Source: Burkholderiales bacterium (GTDB taxonomy: Bacteria; Pseudomonadota; Gammaproteobacteria; Burkholderiales; SG8-39). From it: a stretch of DNA of 64,000 nucleotides. This document shows positions 18,283 through 26,848 of this stretch, piece after piece. How positions within the stretch are numbered: position 1 is the stretch's first letter; each line of letters starts with the position of its first letter. The DNA lies in NCBI GenBank assembly GCA_014860445.1, contig JACZJT010000027.1, forward strand, positions 1 through 64,000, read 5' to 3'. Position numbers and translations under genes: made by a program. The notes below the pieces were generated by a model that saw only the letters and a program-made list of their open reading frames with translations, did not search any database and had not been told where the DNA came from.

Positions 18283-19536
18283 ATGCACAAGCAATTCCAA
18301 GGTAGTGCTTTGGCCCGGGCGCTGGCAATCAGCGCGGCAATAGGCGTCGGCGCTCTTGCCGGAACACCGACCAATGCGAACGCGGAAGATACGATCACGC
18401 TGGGCTCCGCTATATCGATCACCGGCAAGTACTCGCAGGAAGGCAAGAACGCCAGCGACGGCTACAATTTCGCGGTGAAGGCGATCAACGACAAGGGCGG
18501 CGTGAAGATCGGCGGCAAGCCCTATAAGCTCGCGGTCAAATACTACGACGACGAATCGACCCCCTCGCGTACGGCGCAGCTGCTGGAGCGCATCATCAAC
18601 CAGGACGGCATCAAGTTCGTCCTGGGACCCTATGGTTCCGGCCCCACCAAGGCAGCGGCACCGGTCACCGAAAAATACAAAATCCCGATGGTCGAAGCCG
18701 AGGGCGCCTCGCGCTCGCTGTTCACCCAGGGCTACCGCTACATGTTCGCGGCGCTGTCCACTTCGGATCAGTATCTCTCACCGCTGATCGACCTGGCTGC
18801 CGAACTCGCCGAGAAAAACGGCAAGAAGCCCGGTGATCTGAAGATCGCAATGGCGTTCGAAAACGATCCCTTCTCGCTTGACGTACGTGCGGGCGTGGTC
18901 GAGACCGCCAAGAAACACAATATGAAGATCGTGGTCGACGACAAAATGCCGCGCGACCTGAGCGACATCTCCGCGACGCTGACCAAGATCAAGGCGCTAA
19001 AGCCGGACGTCATCCTGTTCTCGGGTCACACCAAGGGCGCGGCGACCTCGACGCGGCAAATGAAGGAGATGGGCATCAACGCGTCGATCATCGGCGTCAC
19101 CCACTGCGAATCGGCCAAGTTAACCAGCCAGTTCGGCGCGGCGGCTGAGGGTATCCTCTGCCCGACGCAGTGGTCCGAAACGCTCAAGTACAAGGACGAT
19201 GTTTTCGGCACGGCCATGGACTACAACAAGGCTTTCCTGGCCGCGCACCCCGAGTACAAGAATGTGCCCTATCAGGTCGCGCAGGGCTCGGCAGCAGTCG
19301 AAATCTGGGCTGATGCCTTCCGGCGTGCGCAGAGCCTCGATCCGGAGAAGCTGCGTGACGCGCTGGCTGCGACGGATATGCAGACCTTCTACGGCAACAT
19401 CAAGTTCAGCCCGGAGGGCAACAACATCGCCAAGCCGATGGTGCTGCGCCAGATCCAGGGCGGCAAGTATGTCGTGGTCGCGCCGACCAAGTATGCGGCC
19501 GATCCGGTCGTGTACCCGCGCAAGGCACCGCAGTAA
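18283..19536 (+). CDS. Branched-chain amino acid-type ABC substrate-binding protein
   Basis: 417 residues. The start at 18283 has AGGAGGAG seven bases upstream and gives a signal peptide (ALAISAAIGVGALAG, cleavage likely after NANA near residue 34). The mature part has the periplasmic-binding fold of the LivJ/LivK class (ITLGSAISITGKYSQEGKNA; GPYGSGPTKAAAPV; ILFSGHTKGAATSTRQMKE). Ligand could be a branched-chain amino acid, an amide or an aromatic/short acid; sequence alone does not decide. It heads a five-gene importer and is separated from the first permease by a stem-loop, the usual arrangement for higher expression of the binding protein. Confidence 0.9.
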   Translation: MHKQFQGSALARALAISAAIGVGALAGTPTNANAEDTITLGSAISITGKYSQEGKNASDGYNFAVKAINDKGGVKIGGKPYKLAVKYYDDESTPSRTAQLLERIINQDGIKFVLGPYGSGPTKAAAPVTEKYKIPMVEAEGASRSLFTQGYRYMFAALSTSDQYLSPLIDLAAELAEKNGKKPGDLKIAMAFENDPFSLDVRAGVVETAKKHNMKIVVDDKMPRDLSDISATLTKIKALKPDVILFSGHTKGAATSTRQMKEMGINASIIGVTHCESAKLTSQFGAAAEGILCPTQWSETLKYKDDVFGTAMDYNKAFLAAHPEYKNVPYQVAQGSAAVEIWADAFRRAQSLDPEKLRDALAATDMQTFYGNIKFSPEGNNIAKPMVLRQIQGGKYVVVAPTKYAADPVVYPRKAPQ

Positions 19537-19575
19537 GTTCCCCGGCTGTTAAATAAGGTGGTCTAACCTAGGGCG

Positions 19576-19597
19576 CACCGGCCAGTAATGGCCGGTG
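19576..19597 (+). other. Intercistronic stem-loop between binding protein and permease
   Basis: CACCGGCC (19576-19583), loop AGTAAT, GGCCGGTG (19590-19597): a perfect 8-bp stem. Such loops protect the 3' end of upstream binding-protein messages. A possible ATG for the permease (19588) falls within this structure, which favours the later ATG at 19609. Confidence 0.6.
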
Positions 19598-19608
19598 TGA
19601 TCGTGCCT

Positions 19609-20511
19609 ATGTGGGACAATTTCCAAATTCTCGTTACAGCGCCGGTCTTCAACGTTCAGCTTATTCTGAACGGGCTGAGCGTGGGCGCGGTGTTCGCGCT
19701 TGCCGCTTATGGTTTGGCCCTGGTCTGGGGTGTGACCAGCGTCAAGAACCTGGCCCAGGGCGATTTCGTCATGATGGGCGGCTACCTCGGATACGAGCTT
19801 TCGTTGCACGGCGTCAACCCCATCGTTGCAATCGTGCCGGTCGGCGTGCTGATGTTCGCTTATGGCTGGGTCATCTATGCGCTGATCATCCGTCGGGTGA
19901 TCGAGCTCGATTTGTTTACGTCGCTGCTTGCGACCTTCGGCCTCGCGATCACCATGCAGCAGGTGCTCAACCTGGTGTTCGGTCCCGACGTGCGCACGCT
20001 CAAGTCCGGCTTCGGTCGCTTTGAGTTGCTCGACGGCATGGTCGACATTACGCAGATCCGCGTTGTCGCGTTCGGCTTGTGTATCGTGCTTGCGGTGGCG
20101 ATGGTGCTGTTTCTGAGGAACAGCCGCATGGGACAGGCGATACGCGCTACGGCGCAGGATCCGCGTGCCGCTCGCGTGCTCGGCGTCAATACGGACCTCG
20201 TCTATGCGCTCACTTTTTCGATCAACTCCGCTATTTGCGGCGTGGCCGGCGTGATCATCGCGATGATCTGGGTGATCCAGCCGTTCTACGGCATTGCCTA
20301 TTCCGTGCGCGCCTTCGTCGTCGTGACCGCGGCGGGGCTGGGGAATTTTCCGGCGGTGATCCTGACCTCTCTCGGCCTGGGCGTGATCGAGCAGTACAGC
20401 GGCTTCATACTCGGCGCCCAGTTCCAGCAGGCGACGGTCGTGGGTTTGCTGCTCGTCATCCTCATGTGGCGCCAGACGCTGCTGCGTCGCCATAGGCTGG
20501 CCCTGCAATGA
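19609..20511 (+). CDS. livH: ABC importer permease, LivH type
   Basis: 300 residues from ATG 19609; an in-frame ATG at 19588 lies inside the intercistronic hairpin and is less likely. About eight membrane segments with the LivH-type LNGLSVGAVFALAAYGLAL start, VKNLAQGDFVMMGGYLGY loop and RATAQDPRAARVLGVNTDLV cytoplasmic EAA-like loop that contacts the ATPases. It forms the channel with the LivM-type partner. Its stop overlaps the livM start by an ATGA junction. Confidence 0.9.
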   Translation: MWDNFQILVTAPVFNVQLILNGLSVGAVFALAAYGLALVWGVTSVKNLAQGDFVMMGGYLGYELSLHGVNPIVAIVPVGVLMFAYGWVIYALIIRRVIELDLFTSLLATFGLAITMQQVLNLVFGPDVRTLKSGFGRFELLDGMVDITQIRVVAFGLCIVLAVAMVLFLRNSRMGQAIRATAQDPRAARVLGVNTDLVYALTFSINSAICGVAGVIIAMIWVIQPFYGIAYSVRAFVVVTAAGLGNFPAVILTSLGLGVIEQYSGFILGAQFQQATVVGLLLVILMWRQTLLRRHRLALQ

Positions 20512-21560
20512 CCCGGCCTTCGCTCGCGCTGCATCTCGTGCTGCTGGTCGCCGGTATCGTCGCGCCGTTTCTGTTCCCCGCGCATTCTGTGCAGTTCGCC
20601 GTGTTCTGGATCTTCGTGCTGTTTGCCATGACCTGGGACACCATGGGTGGCCAGATGGGATACAACTCGCTGGGCAACATCGTGTTTTTCGGACTCGGCA
20701 TGTATATCTGCGCGGTCGTGCAGATCGGTTTGTTTTACAACGTCGGCGATTACACGGCAGCCAGCGGCGAGATCAAGATCGACTTCACCGATCAGCAATA
20801 TTACGGTGGCCTCGCCTTGGGAGTTTTCCTGGCGGCGATCGGACCGGTCATCCTGGCGGTGATTCTGAGCAAGGTCCTGTTTGGGCTGCGTGGACCGTAC
20901 TTCGCGATCGGCACCTTGGGCGTCGCGATCGCGGCGGCTGAATTGACTGCCGCGTGGGGCTGGGTCGGCGGGGGCGGCGGAATTTCCATGCCGGTATTTC
21001 CCGGCGGTCCCGGCATGCGGGAGCGGTTCTTCTACGTGGCCTGCATGGTCACGACCATCCTGTGTTATCTCTTTCTGCGCTGGCTCTACAGTACGCGCTT
21101 CAGTCTGGCGATCAACGCGATTCGCGACGATGAAGACAAGGCGGAGGCGCTGGGCCTGCATACCGCCCGTTACAAGATGGTTGCGTGGTCGGTGTCGGCC
21201 TTCTTCATGGGAATTGCCGGCGCCCTGTTCGGCAACATGACCGGATTCATCGAGCCGCTCGAGACCGCCTATCCGACGCTCACCTTCGGCATATTCATGG
21301 TTGCGATGACCCTGCTGGGCGGGAAGGGGACGCTTTGGGGGCCGATCATCGGCGCGACGGTGTTCTACACCCTGCGCGAATTGACCTGGACTTATCTGCT
21401 CGGATGGCAGTACATCGCGCTTGGGGTGCTGATCATCGTCAACGTGGTCTACTTTCAGCAGGGCATCCTGGGGTGGGTGCAAGCACGCAAGCCGGAATGG
21501 TTCGGCATTCGCGTGGAAACGCAGCCGGCCAGAGCCGTCAAGGTGGACGGCAAGCCATGA
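20508..21560 (+). CDS. livM: ABC importer permease, LivM type
   Basis: 350 residues, about nine to ten membrane segments. LivM features are SLGNIVFFGLGMY near the N-terminal third, YFAIGTLGVAIAAAEL, the coupling loop AINAIRDDEDKAEALGLHT, and LGGKGTLWGPIIGA. It forms the heterodimeric channel with LivH. Both ends overlap neighbours by ATGA junctions, showing tight translational coupling. A hydrophilic insertion near 80-95 (YTAASGEIKIDFTDQQYY) is more marked than in E. coli LivM. Confidence 0.9.
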   Translation: MTRPSLALHLVLLVAGIVAPFLFPAHSVQFAVFWIFVLFAMTWDTMGGQMGYNSLGNIVFFGLGMYICAVVQIGLFYNVGDYTAASGEIKIDFTDQQYYGGLALGVFLAAIGPVILAVILSKVLFGLRGPYFAIGTLGVAIAAAELTAAWGWVGGGGGISMPVFPGGPGMRERFFYVACMVTTILCYLFLRWLYSTRFSLAINAIRDDEDKAEALGLHTARYKMVAWSVSAFFMGIAGALFGNMTGFIEPLETAYPTLTFGIFMVAMTLLGGKGTLWGPIIGATVFYTLRELTWTYLLGWQYIALGVLIIVNVVYFQQGILGWVQARKPEWFGIRVETQPARAVKVDGKP

Positions 21561-22303
21561 GCCAGGCGATCATCGATGTGCGGGGCGTCAGCAAGGCGTT
21601 CGGCGGAGTCATTGCAAACCATGAGGTTTCGCTAAAGGTCGAACCCGGCAAAATTACCGGATTGATCGGGCCCAACGGCTCGGGCAAGACGACGCTGTTC
21701 AATTCGATCGTCGGCCAATATCCGATCGACGGCGGATCGATCCTGTTCGAAGGCCAGGAAATCTCGCGCATGAACGTGCAGGAAATCGCGCGGCTCGGAA
21801 TGCTGCGCACTTTCCAGCAGACGCGCATATTTTCGAAAATGAACTGCATCCAGAACCTGCTGATTTCGGTGCCGCACCGGAAAGCCGCCTGGCGCAACAT
21901 GTTCGGGAAACATTCGCCGGAACTGATCGAGAAGGCCGAACGGCTGCTCGAGTTCGTGGGCCTATATTCCAAGCGCAAGCTGGTCGCCGGCTCGCTGTCA
22001 TTCGGGCAGCAGAAGCTGCTCGAGTTCGCGATGGCGCTGATGAACGAACCGAAAGTGCTGCTGCTGGACGAGCCTACGGCAGGCATCAACCCGACCCTGA
22101 TCAACGGGCTGATCGACCGCCTCAAGCGAGCGAACCAGGAATTCGGCATCACCCTGTTCGTGATCGAGCACAATATGCGGGTGATCATGAACCTTGCAGA
22201 CCAGATCTACTGCATGTCTCACGGCGAATTGCTCGCCAGCGGCTCGCCTGACGAGATCCGCGACGATCAGCGCGTGATCGACGCCTACCTCGGAGCGCAC
22301 TGA
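21557..22303 (+). CDS. livG: ABC importer ATPase, LivG type
   Basis: 248 residues from the ATG that overlaps the livM stop. Walker A GPNGSGKTT, the Q-loop region RTFQQTRIF, signature LSFGQQKLLEFAMAL and Walker B VLLLDEPTAGINP. The signature has Phe in place of the first Gly of LSGGQ, which is common in LivG. It couples ATP hydrolysis to transport with the LivF-type partner that follows after one base. Confidence 0.92.
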   Translation: MSQAIIDVRGVSKAFGGVIANHEVSLKVEPGKITGLIGPNGSGKTTLFNSIVGQYPIDGGSILFEGQEISRMNVQEIARLGMLRTFQQTRIFSKMNCIQNLLISVPHRKAAWRNMFGKHSPELIEKAERLLEFVGLYSKRKLVAGSLSFGQQKLLEFAMALMNEPKVLLLDEPTAGINPTLINGLIDRLKRANQEFGITLFVIEHNMRVIMNLADQIYCMSHGELLASGSPDEIRDDQRVIDAYLGAH

Positions 22304-22304
22304 C

Positions 22305-23174
22305 GTGGCCAAGGATACGACACGCGCTGGCGGCTACCACGAAGGTTCGGTCGACGTCGTACTGTCCGTTGATGACGTCGCTCGGGAGGCGGAGGAGCTG
22401 CGCTCCGAGATTCCGGAATCGAATCTGAAGGCCCTGGCCGGAAACGAGCCCTTCCTGTCCATTCGCAATCTGCGCGCAGGATACGGCAACATGGAGATTC
22501 TGCACGACTTCAGCTTGCATGTCGGGCGCGGCCAGTCCCTGTGCCTGATCGGGCCCAACGGCGCAGGCAAATCGACGGTGCTGCACTCGGTGTTCGGCTT
22601 TACGCGGATTTTCGGCGGCGAGATCACAGTCGGCCAGGGGAGCGATAAACTCGACATCACGCGCCTGACTTCGGACCGCAAGCTCAAGGATGCACGCGTC
22701 GCCTACATACTCCAGGACAAGTCGGTGTTCCCGAACATGACGGTCGAGGAGAATCTTCTGATGGGAGGCTATCTGCTGCACTCCCATTCAAAGGCCAAGG
22801 CCGCCGTTGAGCGCGTATTCGGCAAGTATGACCGTCTGGCGGCGCGTCGCCGCCATCTTGCCAGGGTGTTGTCCGGTGGCGAGCGGCGCTTGCTGGAAAT
22901 CTCGCGCGCGCTGGTGATGGAGCCCGATGTGTTGCTGGTGGACGAACCTTCGATCGGCCTCGAGCCGCGCTTCATCGATATGGTGTTCGAAATCCTGCAC
23001 GATCTTCAACGCGTCGAGGGCAAGACCATCCTCATGGTTGAGCAGAACGCAAAGAAAGGACTGGAGTTCGCCGACATCGGCTATGTGCTCGTGTCAGGAG
23101 AGATCGCAATGGCGGCGCCGGGCGACGAACTTCTGGAGAATCCCGAGGTGGGTCGCCTGTTCCTGGGCGGTTGA
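22305..23174 (+). CDS. livF: ABC importer ATPase, LivF type, with N-terminal extension
   Basis: 289 residues from a GTG start one base after livG. Walker A is GPNGAGKST, signature LSGGERRLLEISRAL, Walker B VLLVDEPSIGLEP. The first about 48 residues (including VDVVLSVDDVAREAEELRSE) precede the canonical LSIRNLRAGYG start and are acidic and helical in character; LivF is normally about 235-240 residues. No internal start with a good ribosome site was seen that would remove the extension. The protein is probably the second nucleotide-binding subunit of the importer. The role of the extension is unknown. Confidence 0.88.
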   Translation: MAKDTTRAGGYHEGSVDVVLSVDDVAREAEELRSEIPESNLKALAGNEPFLSIRNLRAGYGNMEILHDFSLHVGRGQSLCLIGPNGAGKSTVLHSVFGFTRIFGGEITVGQGSDKLDITRLTSDRKLKDARVAYILQDKSVFPNMTVEENLLMGGYLLHSHSKAKAAVERVFGKYDRLAARRRHLARVLSGGERRLLEISRALVMEPDVLLVDEPSIGLEPRFIDMVFEILHDLQRVEGKTILMVEQNAKKGLEFADIGYVLVSGEIAMAAPGDELLENPEVGRLFLGG

Positions 23175-23201
23175 TTTCTCAGCGGGCGACCGGGCGCGGG
23201 A

Positions 23202-24029
23202 TCAGCTGCGGGCCGAACCGATGTTCACGTTTATCTCTTCTCTGAAACGGCGCAGATAATCCATCCCCGCGATGGCGCGGTTGCCGTACCACGAGGTCAT
23301 CTCGCCGTCGATCAGCGCCACTGTCTTGCCGCGCATGAACGGCAAGGCGCGCAGCTCGGCGACATGGCGGGCCCGAAAGCGGTAGGGTTCGCTTGAGAGC
23401 AAAATCCGTTCCGCATCACGCAGCAAGGTTTCGTCCAATTCCACCTTCGGATAGCGCGCAGGCGCGCTGACCGGCACGGTATCCCAGCCGGCCAGCGCCA
23501 GGGTGCGCGAAATGTAGGTATCGCGCGAAACGGACATCCACGGGTCCTTCCAGATCAGGTAGAGCACGCGCTCGCGCGGCCAGGCGCGCGCGGCCCGCGA
23601 CAGCGCATCGTGCGCCTTCAGGAACTGCGCGCACAGCGCTTCCGCCATTCGTTCGACCCCGAAAACGCCGCCGATCAGACGAAACAGGGCCGGATTGTCC
23701 ATCGGGCCGAGCGGATGCGTAACGATGAGATGCGGTACAAATCGAGCCAACGCCGCCGCGGTCGGCTCGTCGTTCTCGTCGATATTGAGCAGCACATGCG
23801 TCGGGGCCAGCGCGCGCACCTTGGCGAGGTCGACGTCCTTGGTCCCGCCCACTTTCGGCACCGCTTTCAAGATCTCGCGCGGATGCACGCAAAAGCCGGT
23901 GCGGCCCACGAGTTGTTCTGCAAGACCCAGCTCGCAAACCAGTTCGGTGATCGACGGCACCAGCGACACGATGCGCGCCCGACCTTGTGCGCGCTGATGC
24001 TGCGTGCCGACGGCATCGCGCCACATCAT
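23202..24029 (-). CDS. BtuF-like metal-receptor protein without signal peptide
   Basis: 275 residues. It has the helical-backbone metal receptor fold of B12/iron binding proteins: RIVSLVPSITELVCELGLA, VGRTGFCVHPRE, VGGTKDVDLAKVRALAPTHV, then DGEMTSWYGNRAIAGMDYLR near the end. The ATG pair at 24029/24026 follows the SDR stop (24034) and gives no signal peptide; longer versions would overlap the SDR gene and are not hydrophobic either. It may be cytoplasmic, or exported by another route. It is unlinked to the B12 operon at 34-39 kb. Ligand unknown; cobalamin-type compounds are the family expectation. Confidence 0.78.
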   Translation of the reverse strand: MMWRDAVGTQHQRAQGRARIVSLVPSITELVCELGLAEQLVGRTGFCVHPREILKAVPKVGGTKDVDLAKVRALAPTHVLLNIDENDEPTAAALARFVPHLIVTHPLGPMDNPALFRLIGGVFGVERMAEALCAQFLKAHDALSRAARAWPRERVLYLIWKDPWMSVSRDTYISRTLALAGWDTVPVSAPARYPKVELDETLLRDAERILLSSEPYRFRARHVAELRALPFMRGKTVALIDGEMTSWYGNRAIAGMDYLRRFREEINVNIGSARS

Positions 24030-24033
24030 GAAG

Positions 24034-24801
24034 TCAGTCGGAAGTGTTGCGCGTTTTGCGCGGTGCCCGGGCGAACAGGCGGTCGTACAGCCAGTTCGGC
24101 ATGCGTCGCAGCACAAAGAACACCATGCGCATCTGCCACGGAATGATGGCGAGACGCTTTTTCGCCGCGATGGCCAGTGCAATGCGTTTTGCCGCCTCCG
24201 GTGCGTCGAGCAGGAAAGGCATCGGGTTGCGGTTGCCCGCGGTCAGCGGCGTGGCGACAAAGCCAGGGCAGATCGTGAGCACGTCCACGCCGCTGCCGTG
24301 CAGCTCCAGGCGCAGGGATTCCAGCCAGGTGATGGCCGCGGATTTCGACGCACAGTAGGCCCCGGCCCCGGCCAGGCCCCGAAATCCCGCGACGCTGGCA
24401 ATGCCGACCAGGCTGCCGCTGCCGCGTGCACGCATCGGCGCAACGAATGCCTGCAGCGTCGCCGCCAGGCCAAGCACGTTTGTCTGCATGATGCGCGCCA
24501 GCGCGGTGAGGTCTTCAGCCCGATCGGACCGGGTGCCGGCGCTTACGCCGGCGTTCGCGATGACAATATCGGGCGCGCCATGGCGGTGTACGAAGTGTTC
24601 TGCGGCCGAGGTGAGCGCCGCACTGTCGGTCACGTCGAGTACATAGACGCATACCTCGGTTGTCAGGGAATCGGCGAGAGCCTGCAGTTGTTCAGCGCGG
24701 CGCGCAGCCAGGCCCAGGGTGGCGCCGCGGCTGGCGTAGTGCCGCGCAAGATCGGCGCCGATGCCGCTGGATGCGCCGGTGATGAAAACCTTCTGCGGCA
24801 C
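24034..24801 (-). CDS. Short-chain dehydrogenase/reductase
   Basis: 255 residues with a Rossmann fold. The cofactor loop TGASSGIGADLARHY, NAGVSAGT after strand 4, and catalytic YCASKSA with Tyr-x3-Lys are all present. The C-terminal segment (MRMVFFVLRRMPNWLYDRLF) is amphipathic and basic, as in membrane-associated SDRs related to YbbO/DltE-like oxidoreductases. Substrate unknown. It lies 8 nt after the DsbA-like gene and 4 nt before the receptor-like gene on the same strand. Confidence 0.87.
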   Translation of the reverse strand: MPQKVFITGASSGIGADLARHYASRGATLGLAARRAEQLQALADSLTTEVCVYVLDVTDSAALTSAAEHFVHRHGAPDIVIANAGVSAGTRSDRAEDLTALARIMQTNVLGLAATLQAFVAPMRARGSGSLVGIASVAGFRGLAGAGAYCASKSAAITWLESLRLELHGSGVDVLTICPGFVATPLTAGNRNPMPFLLDAPEAAKRIALAIAAKKRLAIIPWQMRMVFFVLRRMPNWLYDRLFARAPRKTRNTSD

Positions 24802-24809
24802 GAGTCCGG

Positions 24810-25442
24810 CTATTTCGCGCGTGCCTTGCGTGCCATTCCAACCAACTGCTCGACTACCTGCATGAGTTGGCTGGTGCCGCCTGTCATGCGTGCGGAAGTC
24901 ACGAACCTGCCGTCTACCACAATGCTGGGCACGCCCTTAATGTCGTAATTCTGCGTCATATTGCGCGCCTCGGTCAGCTTTGCCTGAATTTCGGGTGAGT
25001 GATAGGTATCGATGAATTTTTGTTTGTCGAGACCATTGTGCGCCACCCAGGCCGCCATGGTCGCTTCCTCGTTCAGCTTGACGCCGTTGAAATGGAAATT
25101 GTCGTAGACCGGCCAGTGCAGGCGCGCAAGCTGGCCCATGCTTTCCAGGGTGTAGAACAATTTGGCGAAATTATCCCAATTGTCCGAGGACAGTGCCGGC
25201 ACACGGCGTAGCGCGACCGACGGGGGACCGTTGAAAAACCAGCGGGAGAGTTTCGGTTCGAGCTCGTAGCAGACCGGGCAACCGTAGTAGAAAAATTCGA
25301 TCACCTCTATCTTGTCGCCGCTGGTCACCGCGCGCGGCGGGTCGAGCAGGATATAGTCGCGGCCTAGTTGCGCCTGCGCCAGGGCGCCGGTCGCCACGAG
25401 CGTGAGGATAAGCGCCGCCAGCGCGTTTCTGAGGAGAATCAT
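24810..25442 (-). CDS. DsbA-like thiol:disulfide protein with CPVC active site
   Basis: 210 residues. The start at 25442 has AAGGA eight bases upstream and gives a signal peptide (MILLRNALAALILTLVATGA, cleavage after ALAQA). The DsbA fold has active site GCPVC in FFYYGCPVCYELEP and the cis-Pro loop GVPSIVVDGRFV. Val in the CxxC centre instead of His, as in the neighbour, should change redox potential. It is separated by 96 nt from the classical DsbA gene, a likely tandem paralogue that has diverged. Confidence 0.88.
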   Translation of the reverse strand: MILLRNALAALILTLVATGALAQAQLGRDYILLDPPRAVTSGDKIEVIEFFYYGCPVCYELEPKLSRWFFNGPPSVALRRVPALSSDNWDNFAKLFYTLESMGQLARLHWPVYDNFHFNGVKLNEEATMAAWVAHNGLDKQKFIDTYHSPEIQAKLTEARNMTQNYDIKGVPSIVVDGRFVTSARMTGGTSQLMQVVEQLVGMARKARAK

Positions 25443-25538
25443 CGTATCGTTCCTTAGCCAGGCTCGGAATCCGAATAATAAGCCCATCTTGCGAATTTTG
25501 CCCGAACACTGGCGCTGATGCGCCCGCACGCGGGAAGC

Positions 25539-26183
25539 CTATTTTTTCGGTGGGGCCTTGGCGCCGCTCTTGCGCGATTTCTCGATCAGGAAATCAGTGA
25601 TTTCGAGAAGGTTCTCGAACGAAGTTACATTGTCGGTCACCACGACGTACTTTCCGTTCACCGCCATCGAAGGCACACCTTCGATTTTGTACGCCTGCGT
25701 AAGTTGCGCGGCCCGCTTTAACTTGCCTTCGACGCTAAAGGAGCGGTAGGCTGCGGCGAATTTTTTCGTGTCCACACCCTGTTTTTCCAGCCATTCGGTC
25801 AGCGCGGCTTCGTTCGAGACCCTGAGCCGGGAACCGGTATGGATGGCGTCGAACAGGGCTTTGTGCAGGCGCTCTTCAACACCAATTGCCTCGAGTGCGT
25901 AGAATGCCCGCGCCCCCAGCGCATACTCTTCATTGAACATGGCCGGGATGCGGCGGAAATGCACGTCCTTTGGAAGCTTCTTCACCCAGGGCGTGATTAC
26001 GGGCTCGAAATTGTAACAATGCGGGCAGCCATACCAGAAGAACTCGACGGCCTCGATCTTGCCGGGGGAGTCGGTGGGTTGTGCCGTGGCAAGTTCCCGG
26101 TACTGGACCCCGGCCTTCGGTTGAGCCTGCGCCAGTCCCACTGCAAAAAACACCATGAATACTGCGATTATCTGCTTCAACAT
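25539..26183 (-). CDS. dsbA: Thiol:disulfide interchange protein DsbA
   Basis: 214 residues with a signal peptide (MLKQIIAVFMVFFAVGLAQA). The thioredoxin-fold active site is CPHC in FFWYGCPHCYNFEP and the cis-Pro loop is GVPSMAVNGKYVV. DsbA oxidises cysteines of secreted proteins in the periplasm. The start is supported by a GGAGAATGG segment just upstream. It follows the SPOR-domain and argS genes on the same strand, a familiar betaproteobacterial order. The C-terminus ends in a short Lys/Pro tail. Confidence 0.93.
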   Translation of the reverse strand: MLKQIIAVFMVFFAVGLAQAQPKAGVQYRELATAQPTDSPGKIEAVEFFWYGCPHCYNFEPVITPWVKKLPKDVHFRRIPAMFNEEYALGARAFYALEAIGVEERLHKALFDAIHTGSRLRVSNEAALTEWLEKQGVDTKKFAAAYRSFSVEGKLKRAAQLTQAYKIEGVPSMAVNGKYVVVTDNVTSFENLLEITDFLIEKSRKSGAKAPPKK

Positions 26184-26211
26184 TCCATTCTCCCGAAAAA
26201 GGGCACGGCGC

Positions 26212-26793
26212 TCAGCGTGAGCCCGCATCTTTGATTTTGACCAAGGAAGCCTCGATTCCGTTCTGCGCCAGAGTCTGGCGCAAACGGTTTATTTCCTCGA
26301 CCTTGGTGTAGGGTCCGATCCGCACCCGGTACCATGTGCCTTTGTCGGCGAGATCAATGGGTTCCACCCCGGCCTCAACCCCGATTAGCGCGAGTCGGGC
26401 CTTCAGATTGTCCGCATCGGCCGGGTTCTGAAACGAGCCGACCTGCAGCATGTAGTTTTCCGTAGCTGTGCCGGATTTTGCCGCCTGTTTGAGCTGTTGC
26501 TCGGTCACGGGCTCTTCGGCCCCGGGTAGAATCTTGTAGAACTCGAACCGCGGTTTTTCCACCTGCTGCGTCGTTTTCTCGTCCGGCTTGACGGTCCCCT
26601 TGCCCTGCTCGGCAGGCAGCGCTTTCTCGGGTGGTTTGGCCTTGGTTAGAAACGGGATCGGCGTCTTGTTCATGTACCAGGCCACCCCGACAGCGATGCA
26701 CAGGCCGAGAATGAGGCCGATGAAAATCCCGATCAGCGTGCCGCCGCTGCTCTTTTTCCTCGCCGCTGCTCTCGGTTTGTGGTCTTTGGCCAT
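26212..26793 (-). CDS. SPOR-domain membrane protein (FtsN-like)
   Basis: 193 residues. A basic cytoplasmic N-terminus (MAKDHKPRAAARKKSSGG), one membrane segment at about 19-40, a Pro/Lys-rich linker, and a C-terminal SPOR domain (ENYMLQVGSFQNPADADNLK through LVKIKDAG) that binds denuded peptidoglycan at division sites. This is the topology of FtsN. It lies 55 nt downstream of argS, as in other betaproteobacteria. Whether it acts as FtsN itself or as an accessory SPOR protein is not decided by sequence. Confidence 0.87.
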   Translation of the reverse strand: MAKDHKPRAAARKKSSGGTLIGIFIGLILGLCIAVGVAWYMNKTPIPFLTKAKPPEKALPAEQGKGTVKPDEKTTQQVEKPRFEFYKILPGAEEPVTEQQLKQAAKSGTATENYMLQVGSFQNPADADNLKARLALIGVEAGVEPIDLADKGTWYRVRIGPYTKVEEINRLRQTLAQNGIEASLVKIKDAGSR

Positions 26794-26848
26794 TTCAATT
26801 CGATTCAATATAAGGAAATCTAGGTCTACAACAAAGGCCCGCAACTCC

